Source: Spirochaetes bacterium RBG_16_49_21
GTDB lineage: Bacteria > Spirochaetota > UBA4802 > UBA5550
DNA length: 46,169 bases
Direction: 5' to 3'
NCBI GenBank assembly: GCA_001829495.1
Contig: MIBJ01000080.1
Location: 1-46,169 of the forward strand
Below the pieces are notes generated by a model that saw nothing but the letters and a program-made list of their open reading frames with translations, was not told the DNA's origin and did no database searches. Positions 22,228-30,455 of the stretch are shown here, in pieces (within the stretch, counting starts at the first letter, position 1; the number at the start of each line of letters is the position of its first letter). The position numbers and the translations under genes were made by a program.

Positions 22228-24444
22228 ATGAATATACGGAATATAATAACTCGGATAAAAGAGCAAAGCGTCCGGATCTTTCGCAGAATAATGGAAGCGG
22301 GCCGCGGCACGGCGCCGGTTCAGGGCAAAAAGAATCTGATCGTGGCCCTGTACATCGTCATAGTCTTATTGGTGAACGTCGTGGGCCTTACCCTGAATTT
22401 CAGGTGGGACCTTACCCGGAACCATACCTTTTCCCTGTCGCGGAAAAGCAAGGATATCGTTTCCCGCCTCAAGGAGAAGCTCAAGATTAAGGTTCTTTTC
22501 TCGAGCGATCTTCCGGCACAGCATTCCGCCATATTCCGCTACCTTAAAGATGTTCTGGAGGAGTACGATTATTACGGCAATGAATACTTCAGCTATGAGA
22601 TCGTCGGCGACAAGGAGCTTGAGAAGCAGGCGACCGACTACGGGATTCAGCCGGTTCAGAGCCAGGAATTCGAAAGCGACCAGGTAAAGGTACGGCGCAC
22701 CTATATGGCGCTCGTGATCCAGCAGTCGGATCTGGTGGAGAAGATCGACGCCGTTACCGAGCCGACCGGCCTTGAGTATCGTCTCACCTCCCTCGTCGAA
22801 AAGATGTCGAGCAAGATCGACGGCCTGCTCGGCCTCAAAGACCCGATCCAGGTCGTGCTCTACCGGGACGGTAGCCTCAAGGCCCTGCCCATTGAGGGGA
22901 TCGACACCCTGGACAAAAAGGTGAAGGAAGCGGTGGATAAATGCAACGCGATTAATTACGACAGGCTCCAGTTCAAGCTCCTCGACCCGTCGGAGGATAA
23001 AACCGCGGCCGTTTCAGCGGAGATGTACGGCATCACGAAGCTTTCGTGGAAAGGCGGACGGGATCAGACCGGAACGGCCCTGCCCGGCGGCGAGGCGTAC
23101 CTGGGGATATTGTTGAAGAATAAAGATAAAGCCGAGATCGTTGATTTGTCTGTGGCTCCGACCCTGGTCGGAAAGAACGTTATCGTGGGGCTGGATAAGC
23201 TTGAGGACCGGATCAACCGGGCGGTCGGCGCTCTGGTGAGCTCCAATCCGGGGATCGGCTATCTCACGGGCCACGACGAGGTCAATCTGAACGACCAGCA
23301 GTCTCCGGAGGGAGGCGCGGTTCTGAGGCAGGTACTCTCCGACGTGTACGAGATCAAGGAGATAGACCTGGCAAAGGATGATATACCGGCGGACCTGGGG
23401 CTTATCGTCGTCAACGGTCCGCGGAAGGAGTTCAGCGAGGCGGAGCTGTATAAGATCGATCAGTTTCTCATGAAGGGGAAGTCCGCCCTGTTCTTCATCG
23501 ACTCCTTTAATGAGGTCGATGCCGGCCGGCAGAGCCCGTTCGGCGGCCGGCAGCCGATGATGCTTCCGATCAACACCGGACTCGAGCGGCTGTTGAATTC
23601 ATACGGCGTCACAGTCGGTCGTAACGTGGTGCTCGATTCAAGCTGCGCACGAGGCCGGATCGGGGGCACGGTCAAGGAATTCTACTTCGTGCCCATCATC
23701 AAAAAGGCGGGCCTGAACCGGGAGAGCGTGATAACGAAATATCTGAAGGGAATGGCCTTTATCAAAGCCTCTTCGGTAGAGCCGGACCGGAAAAAAACCA
23801 AAGCCCTCAGGCTTGCATACGACGGTCTGGTAAGCTCCTCAAACGAGAGCTGGGAAATGACCGGAGAGATCAACCTGAATCCCTTTTTCATGATGCCGCC
23901 CCAAAATAAATCGGGCATGAAAAAATTCACGCTCGCGGCGCTCGTGTCCGGAAGGTTCGAGAGCTATTTCAAGAACAGGGACGTGCCGGCGGGCGCGGCT
24001 GCGGATACGGAGAAGAAGGGGAGGGGGCTTGTTACCGTGTCCCCGAAGCTTGACGCTACCGCGCAGACGGGGCCAACGCGGATCATTGTGGTAGGGACCT
24101 CGGAGATAACCCGGTCGTCGTTTCTCATGAACGCCAAGCAGATCATATCCAGCGCAGCCGCCGAGGCTGAGGATCAGGACAGGGTCTTTTCCAACGGGTT
24201 TTTCATACACAGCATGGCGGACTACCTGACCGGCAATTCGTATATCCCGGAGATGAGCAGCAAGAGCCTTGACTACAATCCGCTTGAGAAAACGGGCGAG
24301 GGCAGGAAGATCGCGCTCAAGACCGTCAATATCGCCGGCGTGCCGATACTGGTCGTCCTGGCCGGATTTTTCATATGGCGGAGGCGCCTCTCGCGCAAGA
24401 GAAGCCTGGCGGAGAAATTTTCCCCGGAGGCACGGCATGAATAA
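22228..24444 (+). CDS. GldG-like auxiliary protein of the ABC cluster
   Basis: 738 residues. One membrane span near residues 35-55 (NLIVALYIVIVLLVNVVGL) leads into a large extracytoplasmic region starting LTRNHTFSLSRKSKDIV, the hallmark of the GldG / ABC_transp_aux family, with a later GYLTGHDEVNLND block and a GATase-like segment (LIVVNGPRKEFSEAELYKI, GKSALFFIDSFNE). A second span near the C-terminus (IAGVPILVVLAGFFIWRRR) returns to the cytoplasm. It lies six bases after the permease and overlaps the next gene by eight bases. Presumed to work with the ABC transporter at the envelope; substrate unknown. Confidence 0.88.
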   Translation: MNIRNIITRIKEQSVRIFRRIMEAGRGTAPVQGKKNLIVALYIVIVLLVNVVGLTLNFRWDLTRNHTFSLSRKSKDIVSRLKEKLKIKVLFSSDLPAQHSAIFRYLKDVLEEYDYYGNEYFSYEIVGDKELEKQATDYGIQPVQSQEFESDQVKVRRTYMALVIQQSDLVEKIDAVTEPTGLEYRLTSLVEKMSSKIDGLLGLKDPIQVVLYRDGSLKALPIEGIDTLDKKVKEAVDKCNAINYDRLQFKLLDPSEDKTAAVSAEMYGITKLSWKGGRDQTGTALPGGEAYLGILLKNKDKAEIVDLSVAPTLVGKNVIVGLDKLEDRINRAVGALVSSNPGIGYLTGHDEVNLNDQQSPEGGAVLRQVLSDVYEIKEIDLAKDDIPADLGLIVVNGPRKEFSEAELYKIDQFLMKGKSALFFIDSFNEVDAGRQSPFGGRQPMMLPINTGLERLLNSYGVTVGRNVVLDSSCARGRIGGTVKEFYFVPIIKKAGLNRESVITKYLKGMAFIKASSVEPDRKKTKALRLAYDGLVSSSNESWEMTGEINLNPFFMMPPQNKSGMKKFTLAALVSGRFESYFKNRDVPAGAAADTEKKGRGLVTVSPKLDATAQTGPTRIIVVGTSEITRSSFLMNAKQIISSAAAEAEDQDRVFSNGFFIHSMADYLTGNSYIPEMSSKSLDYNPLEKTGEGRKIALKTVNIAGVPILVVLAGFFIWRRRLSRKRSLAEKFSPEARHE

Positions 24445-25441
24445 AAAGATTCTGATAAGCGTGTCGGTCATTACGCTTCTCCTCCTCTATATCATCATCG
24501 CCAGGGTGAACCGCCGCTCGGAGGTGCCGCTCCTGCCCAAATGGGAGGGGAAGGCGGATGAGATCGTGATAAACCATCCCGGAAGCACGGTAAAGCTCTA
24601 CAAGAAGAGCGGGAAGTGGGTGGTTGGTGATGCGGCGTATCCGGCCGATGAGAAGGTCGTTGACGAGATCGACGGCCGTTTTAAGGAGATCAGCCTGACC
24701 GACCTCATATCGAAAAAAGGCTTCTACAACAAGTACGATCTGACCCCGGACAAATACAGCGAGGTCATAATCAAAAAAGGGGACGCCATTTTCAGAAAAT
24801 TCAAAATCGGCAAAAAAAGCTCAACGGCCCGGCATACCTTCCTTAGAATAGACGACCAGCCGGACATATATCTCGCGGAGGGAACCTTCGATCTCCTCCT
24901 GAACAAATCGCTGGACGATTTCAGGGACAAGGAGGTTCTGAAAATCAAAAAGGACGCGGTTACCGGCCTGACCATCGATTACAAGGGGAGCCTGCTCGCC
25001 CTGTCCAAAACGGCGGAAAAAGCCGCCGCCGATAAACCGGCAGGCACGGAGAAGAACAAGGAGACCTCCAAACCCGGCCGGGAACAATGGGTCTGCAGGG
25101 GATATGAATCGGTTCCCCTCGACAAAAACAAGATCGAGGCGCTCCTCGCTTCCCTTGATCCGCTCAGGGTGTCGTCTTTTCAGGATATTCCCAAAGAGGC
25201 CCTGACCCGGCGCGTATGCACGGTGCGGATCAAGGCTTATCAGAAGGAGATCACGCTGGCGATCTACGAGAAAGACAATAAATTCATCGGCACCACCTCC
25301 GAGCAGCCGTACGTGTTCGCGCTTGAGAATTGGGTTGCCGAGAAATTTTTTATAACCGGCATCGATAAGCTGAAGGTTGGGACCTCACCCCCCCCGCCCC
25401 CTCTCCCATTAAGAGATGGAAAAAGGAGAGGGGGAGTCTGA
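24437..25441 (+). CDS. DUF4340 protein, last gene of the GldAFG-like cluster
   Basis: 334 residues from the ATG at 24437. One N-terminal membrane anchor (KKILISVSVITLLLLYIIIA) is followed by a DUF4340-type region: WEGKADEIVINHPGSTVKLYKKSGKWVV, PADEKVVDEI and RFKEISLTDLISKKG. DUF4340 genes regularly follow GldG-like genes. The last 17 residues (VGTSPPPPPLPLRDGKRRGGV region) are translated from the dispersed hairpin repeat at 25380-25443, so the native C-terminus has been replaced or extended. Confidence 0.85.
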   Translation: MNKKILISVSVITLLLLYIIIARVNRRSEVPLLPKWEGKADEIVINHPGSTVKLYKKSGKWVVGDAAYPADEKVVDEIDGRFKEISLTDLISKKGFYNKYDLTPDKYSEVIIKKGDAIFRKFKIGKKSSTARHTFLRIDDQPDIYLAEGTFDLLLNKSLDDFRDKEVLKIKKDAVTGLTIDYKGSLLALSKTAEKAAADKPAGTEKNKETSKPGREQWVCRGYESVPLDKNKIEALLASLDPLRVSSFQDIPKEALTRRVCTVRIKAYQKEITLAIYEKDNKFIGTTSEQPYVFALENWVAEKFFITGIDKLKVGTSPPPPPLPLRDGKRRGGV

Positions 25442-25443
25442 GG
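25380..25443. repeat. Hairpin repeat related to the 19.4-kb cloverleaf, copy 2
   Basis: Shares the GACCTCACCCCCC opening and the CCCCCTCTCC...GGAGAGGGGG stem (arms near 25397-25406 and 25425-25434) and closes with TGAGG pairing to CCTCA. It lies inside the end of the DUF4340 coding frame and supplies its stop codon. Confidence 0.7.
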
Positions 25444-25462
25444 CCGGTTCGCTGGATTGAAT

Positions 25463-25627
25463 AGACTTGTTGCATAACTAATTTTTTTAACGGGGTTAAG
25501 GGGCGAAGCCCGAGCGAACAGGAGGTTCGCCTGCCGGCATGAAACAGGACGTTTCAATAAAGCCGGCCTTAAAAAGCCCCCCGCAGGGGCTTCACCAAGC
25601 GCGAAACGGGAGTTTCGCAACAAATCT
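25463..25627. repeat. Element with AGACTTGTTGC-type ends and three GGA-loop hairpins, copy 2
   Basis: Left end AGACTTGTTGCATAAC, right end GTTTCGCAACAAATCT (25612-25627), imperfect inverts of each other. Inside are three perfect short hairpins: 25514-25530 (GCGAAC-AGGAG-GTTCGC), 25540-25556 (TGAAAC-AGGAC-GTTTCA) and 25601-25618 (GCGAAAC-GGGA-GTTTCGC), plus AAGCCCC/GGGGCTT. It ends eight bases before the lon -35 box. Confidence 0.65.
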
Positions 25628-25634
25628 AATATAA

Positions 25635-25663
25635 TTGACAAAAATCAGAATCCGGAGTATTAT
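25635..25663 (+). promoter_or_regulatory. Strong promoter of lon, possibly giving a leaderless mRNA
   Basis: TTGACA (25635-25640), 17-bp spacer, TATTAT (25658-25663). Only seven bases separate the -10 box from the ATG at 25671, so transcription should begin at or next to the start codon. Confidence 0.65.
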
Positions 25664-25670
25664 TTTTATT

Positions 25671-28091
25671 ATGGACGATACCAAACATCCGAACAACGCC
25701 GACGCGGCGAATAATACCGGAGCCGGAGGCGCTCAGACGAATGAATCCGGCTCGCTCATAATCGCGCGGGATATTCTGCCCGATGTCCTCAACATCATAC
25801 CGATATCCCACCGGCCCCTGTTTCCCGGCATGATGATTCCCATTGTCCTGACCGGCGATTTCATGATCGATACCGCGAATAAGATTCTGGAGTCTGAGAA
25901 AAAAATCGGCGGCGCCGTGCTCGCCAAGGAGCAGCACGAGGGAACCCTCAAGTCCGACGATCTGTATATCGTGGGCGTCAGCATCAAGGTTCTGCGCGTG
26001 ACGCCGATCGACGACAAGACGATCCAGATGATGGTCAATGCCCTGGGCAGGTTTACCCGCACAAAGGTTTTGTCGGATGGGCCGGTCATTCAGTGGGAGG
26101 TGGACAACCATTATGAGGAAGATTTTTCGAATTCAGAGGTCATGAAGGCCTATTCAAAGGCGATAGTATCCTCGGTCAAGGATTTGATAAAGTCCAACTC
26201 CCTTTTCCAGGAGGAGCTCAAGCTCTTTCTCAACCGGTTCACCCTGGAAGACCCGGGCAAGCTCGCCGATTTCGTGGCTTCCATGACCTCCGCGGACGCG
26301 GCCGAGGTGCAGGACATACTGGAGACCTTCGACATACGCAAGCGCGTCGAAAAGGTGCTCGTGCTCATGAAGAAGGAGATCGAGCTTTCCAAGCTCCAGG
26401 AGAAGATCACCAAGCAGATCGAGCAGAAGATTTCCAAGCAGCAGAAGGAGTTCTTTTTGCGGGAGCAGCTCAAGGAGATTAAAAAGGAGCTCGGCCTTGA
26501 AAAGGACGAGAAGACCTCCGAGGTCGAGAAATTCGAGGAGAGGATAAAGAAGCTCAAGCTCTCCGAGGAGGCCGCGCATATGATCGACGAGGAGATCAAC
26601 AAAATGCGGCTCCTCGAGCCCCATTCCGCCGAATATGGCGTGAGCAGGAATTACCTGGATTGGCTCACCGCGCTCCCCTGGGGCGTTTTTTCCGTGGACA
26701 ACTACGACATAAAAAAGGCCAAAAAGATCCTTGACCGCGATCACTACGGCCTTGACGACATCAAGGACCGGATACTGGAGTTCATAAGCACCGGCAAGAT
26801 GAAGGGGAACATCACCGGCTCCATCATCTGCTTTATCGGCCCGCCGGGCGTGGGCAAGACCTCCATCGGCAAATCCGTGGCCGAGGCCCTGAACCGGAAG
26901 TTTTACCGGTTCTCCCTGGGCGGCATGCGGGACGAGGCCGAGATCAAGGGCCACCGCCGCACCTACATCGGCGCCATGCCCGGCAAGATCATCCAGAGCC
27001 TCAAGACCGTGGGCGTGGCCAACCCGGTCATCATGCTCGACGAGATCGACAAGATCGGCGCGAGCTTTCAGGGCGATCCCGCCTCCGCCCTCCTTGAGGT
27101 GCTCGACCCGGAGCAGAACGTCAACTTCCTCGACCACTACATCGACCTCCGCTTCGATCTTTCCAATGTCCTCTTCATCGCGACCGGGAACCAGATGGAC
27201 ACGATCCCCACGCCGCTCCTGGACCGGATGGAGGTGATGAAGCTCTCCGGCTATATATTGGAAGAAAAGATGCAGATCGCCAAGCGCTACCTCATCCCGA
27301 AGCAGCTTAAAGAGCACGGATTGAAGAAGGGGGACGTGGATATCGATTCCGAGAGCCTCCGCATGATCATCAACGGGTACGCGCGCGAGGCCGGCGTGCG
27401 AAGCCTGGAGAACAATATCCGGAGGATCATGCGCAAGTCGACCCGAAAGTTCGCCCAGAAAGAGGCGAAAAGGATCAAGGTGGTGAAGAAGAATCTTACG
27501 GATTTTCTCGGCAACCCCCGCTTCACCGACGAATCCCTGTACAACGAGCGGATCCCGGGAGTGGTGATGGGCCTGGCATGGACGAGCATGGGCGGAGCGA
27601 TCCTCTACATAGAGGCGACCGCAGTTCCAGCGAAAGCCAAGGGCTTCAAGCAGACGGGCCAGCTCGGCGACGTGATGAAGGAGTCGTCCGAGATCGCCTA
27701 CACCTACATAAGCTCGCGCATTAAGGAGTATGGTATTTCGGAGAATTTTTTCAACGATAGCTATATCCACCTGCACGTCCCGGCGGGGGCCACGCCCAAG
27801 GACGGCCCCTCGGCCGGGATCACCATGGCGACCGCGCTCTATTCCCTGGCGAAAAAAAAGCCGATCAAGCTCCATCTCGCCATGACCGGAGAGCTCACCA
27901 TCACCGGAAAGGTTCTCCCGATCGGCGGCGTGAAGGAGAAGACCATAGCCGCAAAGCGGGCGCGCGTGAAAAATCTGATTTTCCCGTTCGAGAACAAGAA
28001 GGATTACGAAGAGCTGCCCGCGTACATCCGCAAGGGCGTGAACGCGCATTTCGTAAATTACTTCGACGAGGTGCTCGGAATCGTGTATTGA
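25671..28091 (+). CDS. lon: ATP-dependent Lon protease
   Basis: 806 residues from the ATG at 25671; the frame stays open 12 codons upstream, but that part is the promoter. Domains in order: substrate-binding N-domain (LNIIPISHRPLFPGMMIPIVL region), coiled coil (KITKQIEQKISKQQKEFFLR), AAA+ module with Walker A GPPGVGKT at residues 390-397 and Walker B VIMLDEIDKIG, and the C-terminal protease with catalytic Ser714 in PKDGPSAGI and Lys755 in GGVKEKTIAAKRA. It degrades damaged and short-lived regulatory proteins, including antitoxins in other bacteria, which is relevant given the many TA pairs here. CCGGAG at 25652-25657 is 13 bases from the ATG and a poor ribosome site. Confidence 0.97.
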   Translation: MDDTKHPNNADAANNTGAGGAQTNESGSLIIARDILPDVLNIIPISHRPLFPGMMIPIVLTGDFMIDTANKILESEKKIGGAVLAKEQHEGTLKSDDLYIVGVSIKVLRVTPIDDKTIQMMVNALGRFTRTKVLSDGPVIQWEVDNHYEEDFSNSEVMKAYSKAIVSSVKDLIKSNSLFQEELKLFLNRFTLEDPGKLADFVASMTSADAAEVQDILETFDIRKRVEKVLVLMKKEIELSKLQEKITKQIEQKISKQQKEFFLREQLKEIKKELGLEKDEKTSEVEKFEERIKKLKLSEEAAHMIDEEINKMRLLEPHSAEYGVSRNYLDWLTALPWGVFSVDNYDIKKAKKILDRDHYGLDDIKDRILEFISTGKMKGNITGSIICFIGPPGVGKTSIGKSVAEALNRKFYRFSLGGMRDEAEIKGHRRTYIGAMPGKIIQSLKTVGVANPVIMLDEIDKIGASFQGDPASALLEVLDPEQNVNFLDHYIDLRFDLSNVLFIATGNQMDTIPTPLLDRMEVMKLSGYILEEKMQIAKRYLIPKQLKEHGLKKGDVDIDSESLRMIINGYAREAGVRSLENNIRRIMRKSTRKFAQKEAKRIKVVKKNLTDFLGNPRFTDESLYNERIPGVVMGLAWTSMGGAILYIEATAVPAKAKGFKQTGQLGDVMKESSEIAYTYISSRIKEYGISENFFNDSYIHLHVPAGATPKDGPSAGITMATALYSLAKKKPIKLHLAMTGELTITGKVLPIGGVKEKTIAAKRARVKNLIFPFENKKDYEELPAYIRKGVNAHFVNYFDEVLGIVY

Positions 28092-28154
28092 TGCCGCGTG
28101 CATGAAGGCGAGGTTGAGCAACCTCGCTTTCGCGATCTCGCCAGGGGGAGAATA

Positions 28155-29618
28155 ATGCAAAAATCCGCGATCATCATCGGCGCCGGGGTAGCCGGCTTGT
28201 CGGCGGGCTGTTACGCCCAGATGAACGGGTTTCGCTCCGAGATACACGAGATGCATACGGGGCCGGGCGGGCTCTGCACCTCGTGGCGGCGCAAGGGATA
28301 CACCTTTGACGGCTGCCTTCACTGGCTCGTGGGAAGCTTGCCCGGCTCCGCCATGCACCGGCTCTGGCAGGAGGTCGGCGCGGTACAGGGGAGGACGTTT
28401 CACCGGTACGAGTATTTCACCCAGGCTATTGACGAAAAGGGTAACCGCCTTATAGTCTATACCGACCCGGACCGGTTGGCCGGGCAGCTTACCGCAATCG
28501 CGCCTGAGGACGGCCGGATCATCCGGCGCATGATCCGCGACATCAAGCGGCTTTCACGCAGCGACATGCCGGTGGAGTTCAGCATCCCGAATCTGTTCCG
28601 CATGCTTCCCTTCATATTCATGTTCATCAAGTACCGGATGCCGGCTGAAAAGCTTGCCGAGCGGTTTAAAAGCCCCCTTCTCAGGGAGCTGTTCGTCCGG
28701 GCTTTGGGATGGCACGATATGAGCGTGGCCTTCCCGCTCTGGACGCTCGCCCTCATGGCTGCCGGAGACGGGGGATACGCCATCGGCGGTTCCCGGCCCA
28801 TGGCCGAGGCCATGGCTGAGCGGTACCGCTCCCTCGGCGGCGTTATTCACTACCGCTCGAGAGTTGAAAAGATACTGGTGGAGAACGACCGGGCTGTCGG
28901 AATCCGCCGCGCGGACGGTACGGAGCAGAGGGCGGATTACGTGATCTCCGCAGCGGACGGCCACGCCACCGTATTCGACATGATCGAGGGCAGATACGCA
29001 GGCAAAAAGATCCGGGAGCTGTACGAACGGCTCGATCCGTTCCCGCCCCTGGTGTACGTATCCCTCGGCGTGGCCGCGGATTACTCGGGGGAGCCGCACG
29101 CGATCTCGTTCCCCCTGGCGCTCCCCTTCATCATGGGACCGCACGAAATCTCTCGCCTGGGCATACGCATCTACAATTTCGATCCTACCATGGCGCCGAA
29201 AGGGAAAACCGTTATGATCGTTATGCTGGAAAGCAACTACGATTACTGGGAGGAGCTGGGCCAAAACCCGCGGCAGTACCGTGCAGAGAAAAAGAGGATC
29301 GGCGAGCGGGTCGTTGCCGGCATTGCGGAATTGTACCCGAAAATCAGCCGCCAGGTCGAGGTCGTGGACGTGGCAACGCCGCTCACCTTCGCGCGCTACA
29401 CCGGCAACTGGCGCGGCTCCTACGAGGGATGGCTTCTCAACAGAAAGAGTATGGGAATCACCCTTCCCCAGAGCCTGCCGGGCCTTTCTAACTTCTTCAT
29501 GGCCGGCCACTGGATCTCCCCCGGCGGCGGGCTTCCCTCGGGAGTCATGACCGCGCGGAGCGCGGTGCGGAAGATGTGCCGGAGCGAGAAGCGGAAGTTC
29601 GTCGCGGAGGTGCCGTGA
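28155..29618 (+). CDS. CrtI/retinol-saturase-like FAD-dependent oxidoreductase
   Basis: 487 residues from the ATG at 28155 (QKSAIIIGAGVAGLSAG), preceded by GGGGAG. The N-terminal dinucleotide motif GAGVAGLSAG with the following Glu (IHEMHTGPGGLCTSW) binds FAD; GPGGLCTSW is the phytoene-desaturase-type variant. A C-terminal FAD-contact motif is seen in FFMAGHWISPGGGLPSGVMTAR. The family includes carotenoid desaturases, isomerases and retinol saturases; with no carotenoid genes nearby the substrate is unassigned. It follows lon by 63 bp and may be read from the lon promoter. Confidence 0.85.
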   Translation: MQKSAIIIGAGVAGLSAGCYAQMNGFRSEIHEMHTGPGGLCTSWRRKGYTFDGCLHWLVGSLPGSAMHRLWQEVGAVQGRTFHRYEYFTQAIDEKGNRLIVYTDPDRLAGQLTAIAPEDGRIIRRMIRDIKRLSRSDMPVEFSIPNLFRMLPFIFMFIKYRMPAEKLAERFKSPLLRELFVRALGWHDMSVAFPLWTLALMAAGDGGYAIGGSRPMAEAMAERYRSLGGVIHYRSRVEKILVENDRAVGIRRADGTEQRADYVISAADGHATVFDMIEGRYAGKKIRELYERLDPFPPLVYVSLGVAADYSGEPHAISFPLALPFIMGPHEISRLGIRIYNFDPTMAPKGKTVMIVMLESNYDYWEELGQNPRQYRAEKKRIGERVVAGIAELYPKISRQVEVVDVATPLTFARYTGNWRGSYEGWLLNRKSMGITLPQSLPGLSNFFMAGHWISPGGGLPSGVMTARSAVRKMCRSEKRKFVAEVP

Positions 29619-29629
29619 GCTGTCATTTT

Positions 29630-29752
29630 TCAATTCTTTTCATCAATGAGCCGCATGATCGCCCGCTGAATTTCGATTGCCTTGATAATATCGCCGTCCA
29701 GCCGGGCCGCCTCAAGCTCGGGCAGTAATTTTTTGATTTTCTGTGTGTTCAT
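29630..29752 (-). CDS. Small hypothetical protein (40 aa)
   Basis: MNTQKIKKLLPELEAARLDG followed by an IKAIEIQRAIMRLI helix: a short amphipathic, possibly paired-helix protein with a sensible residue pattern. The frame extends upstream but becomes non-protein-like. Ribosome-site support is weak. It converges with the FAD oxidoreductase and is divergent from another small gene at 29959. Confidence 0.4.
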   Translation of the reverse strand: MNTQKIKKLLPELEAARLDGDIIKAIEIQRAIMRLIDEKN

Positions 29753-29885
29753 GATTCGACCCGTCGCCTTTCGTTGAGGGCTGATAACCTCGGCCTGTCG
29801 CGCTCGCCCTGCCATTGCGTACTGTTGATAACCACGAAGCGGCCGTTTGTTATTCTCGATTTTTTTGATTGACTTTGAAATGTGG

Positions 29886-29920
29886 TTGACAACATTATTA
29901 ATATAGGTAATGTACGTACA
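29886..29920 (+). promoter_or_regulatory. Promoter with an overlapping palindrome
   Basis: TTGACA (29886-29891), 16-bp spacer and TAATGT (29908-29913), overlapped by the perfect palindrome TGTACGTACA at 29911-29920. A second TTGACA is at 29939. Likely serves the small gene at 29959; the palindrome could be an operator. Confidence 0.4.
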
Positions 29921-29958
29921 TACATCAAGCAAAAATTATTGACAATGGGGTAAAAATT

Positions 29959-30156
29959 ATGAAAGTTCGTACTATGCCAAGAAAGAAAGACCCCACCAAA
30001 AGACACGCCGATAAGGTTCGGCCGCATATCTATTTCAGCGAGGCCGAAAACTGGAAAGTCGAAAAATACAGGGTTGATCTTCAAATGGAAAAGGCAGAAT
30101 TCTTGCGTGCTTGTATATTCTATATCATCAAGAACGGTATAGACCCGCGAAAATAA
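29959..30156 (+). CDS. Small basic protein, possibly DNA-binding
   Basis: 65 residues, strongly basic at the N-terminus (KVRTMPRKKDPTKRHADKVR) and then IYFSEAENWKVEKYRVDLQM and EKAEFLRACIFYIIKNG. The order strand, helix, helix with an ENWKVEKY-like segment resembles small relaxosome or ribbon-helix-helix proteins such as MobC-like regulators, but I cannot assign it. It sits in an AT-rich pocket between two core genes, suggesting acquisition. A later ATG (29974) is a possible alternative start. Confidence 0.5.
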   Translation: MKVRTMPRKKDPTKRHADKVRPHIYFSEAENWKVEKYRVDLQMEKAEFLRACIFYIIKNGIDPRK

Positions 30157-30362
30157 CTCCTATGCCGGCTATGTTTGGACGTTGGACGAAAAATTTTGAA
30201 CCCTCTTTTCGCAGTATAATAATTTTTACTTATCCCTATCATATTTCTTGATAATATGGTTATTATCTCTAAAGATAATAAAATTAAAGAATATAAAAAA
30301 TATGGACTAAATTTAATCTGGTAAAAGGTGGGGCTCGAAATTCCTTATACTCCTCCCCTGAA

Positions 30363-30391
30363 TTGACTAAGAGATCGATTGATTGTATATT
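30363..30391 (+). promoter_or_regulatory. Promoter of the short-chain dehydrogenase gene
   Basis: TTGACT (30363-30368), 17-bp spacer, TATATT (30386-30391), with a leader of about 60 nt before the ATG at 30456. The remainder of the 30157-30455 gap is AT-rich and holds no gene. Confidence 0.5.
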
Positions 30392-30455
30392 TGATCAATA
30401 CAGAGCAGCAGATTCCTCAGAAAAAGGGAAAAAACCAGCGGGAGGAGCAACAATA

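Noticed and set aside
26154-28403. A very long open frame (about 749 codons) antisense to lon
   Set aside because: It mirrors lon codon structure in a GC-rich gene and has a biased, His/Gly/Arg/Leu-rich composition without any domain. Lon is unambiguous on the other strand.
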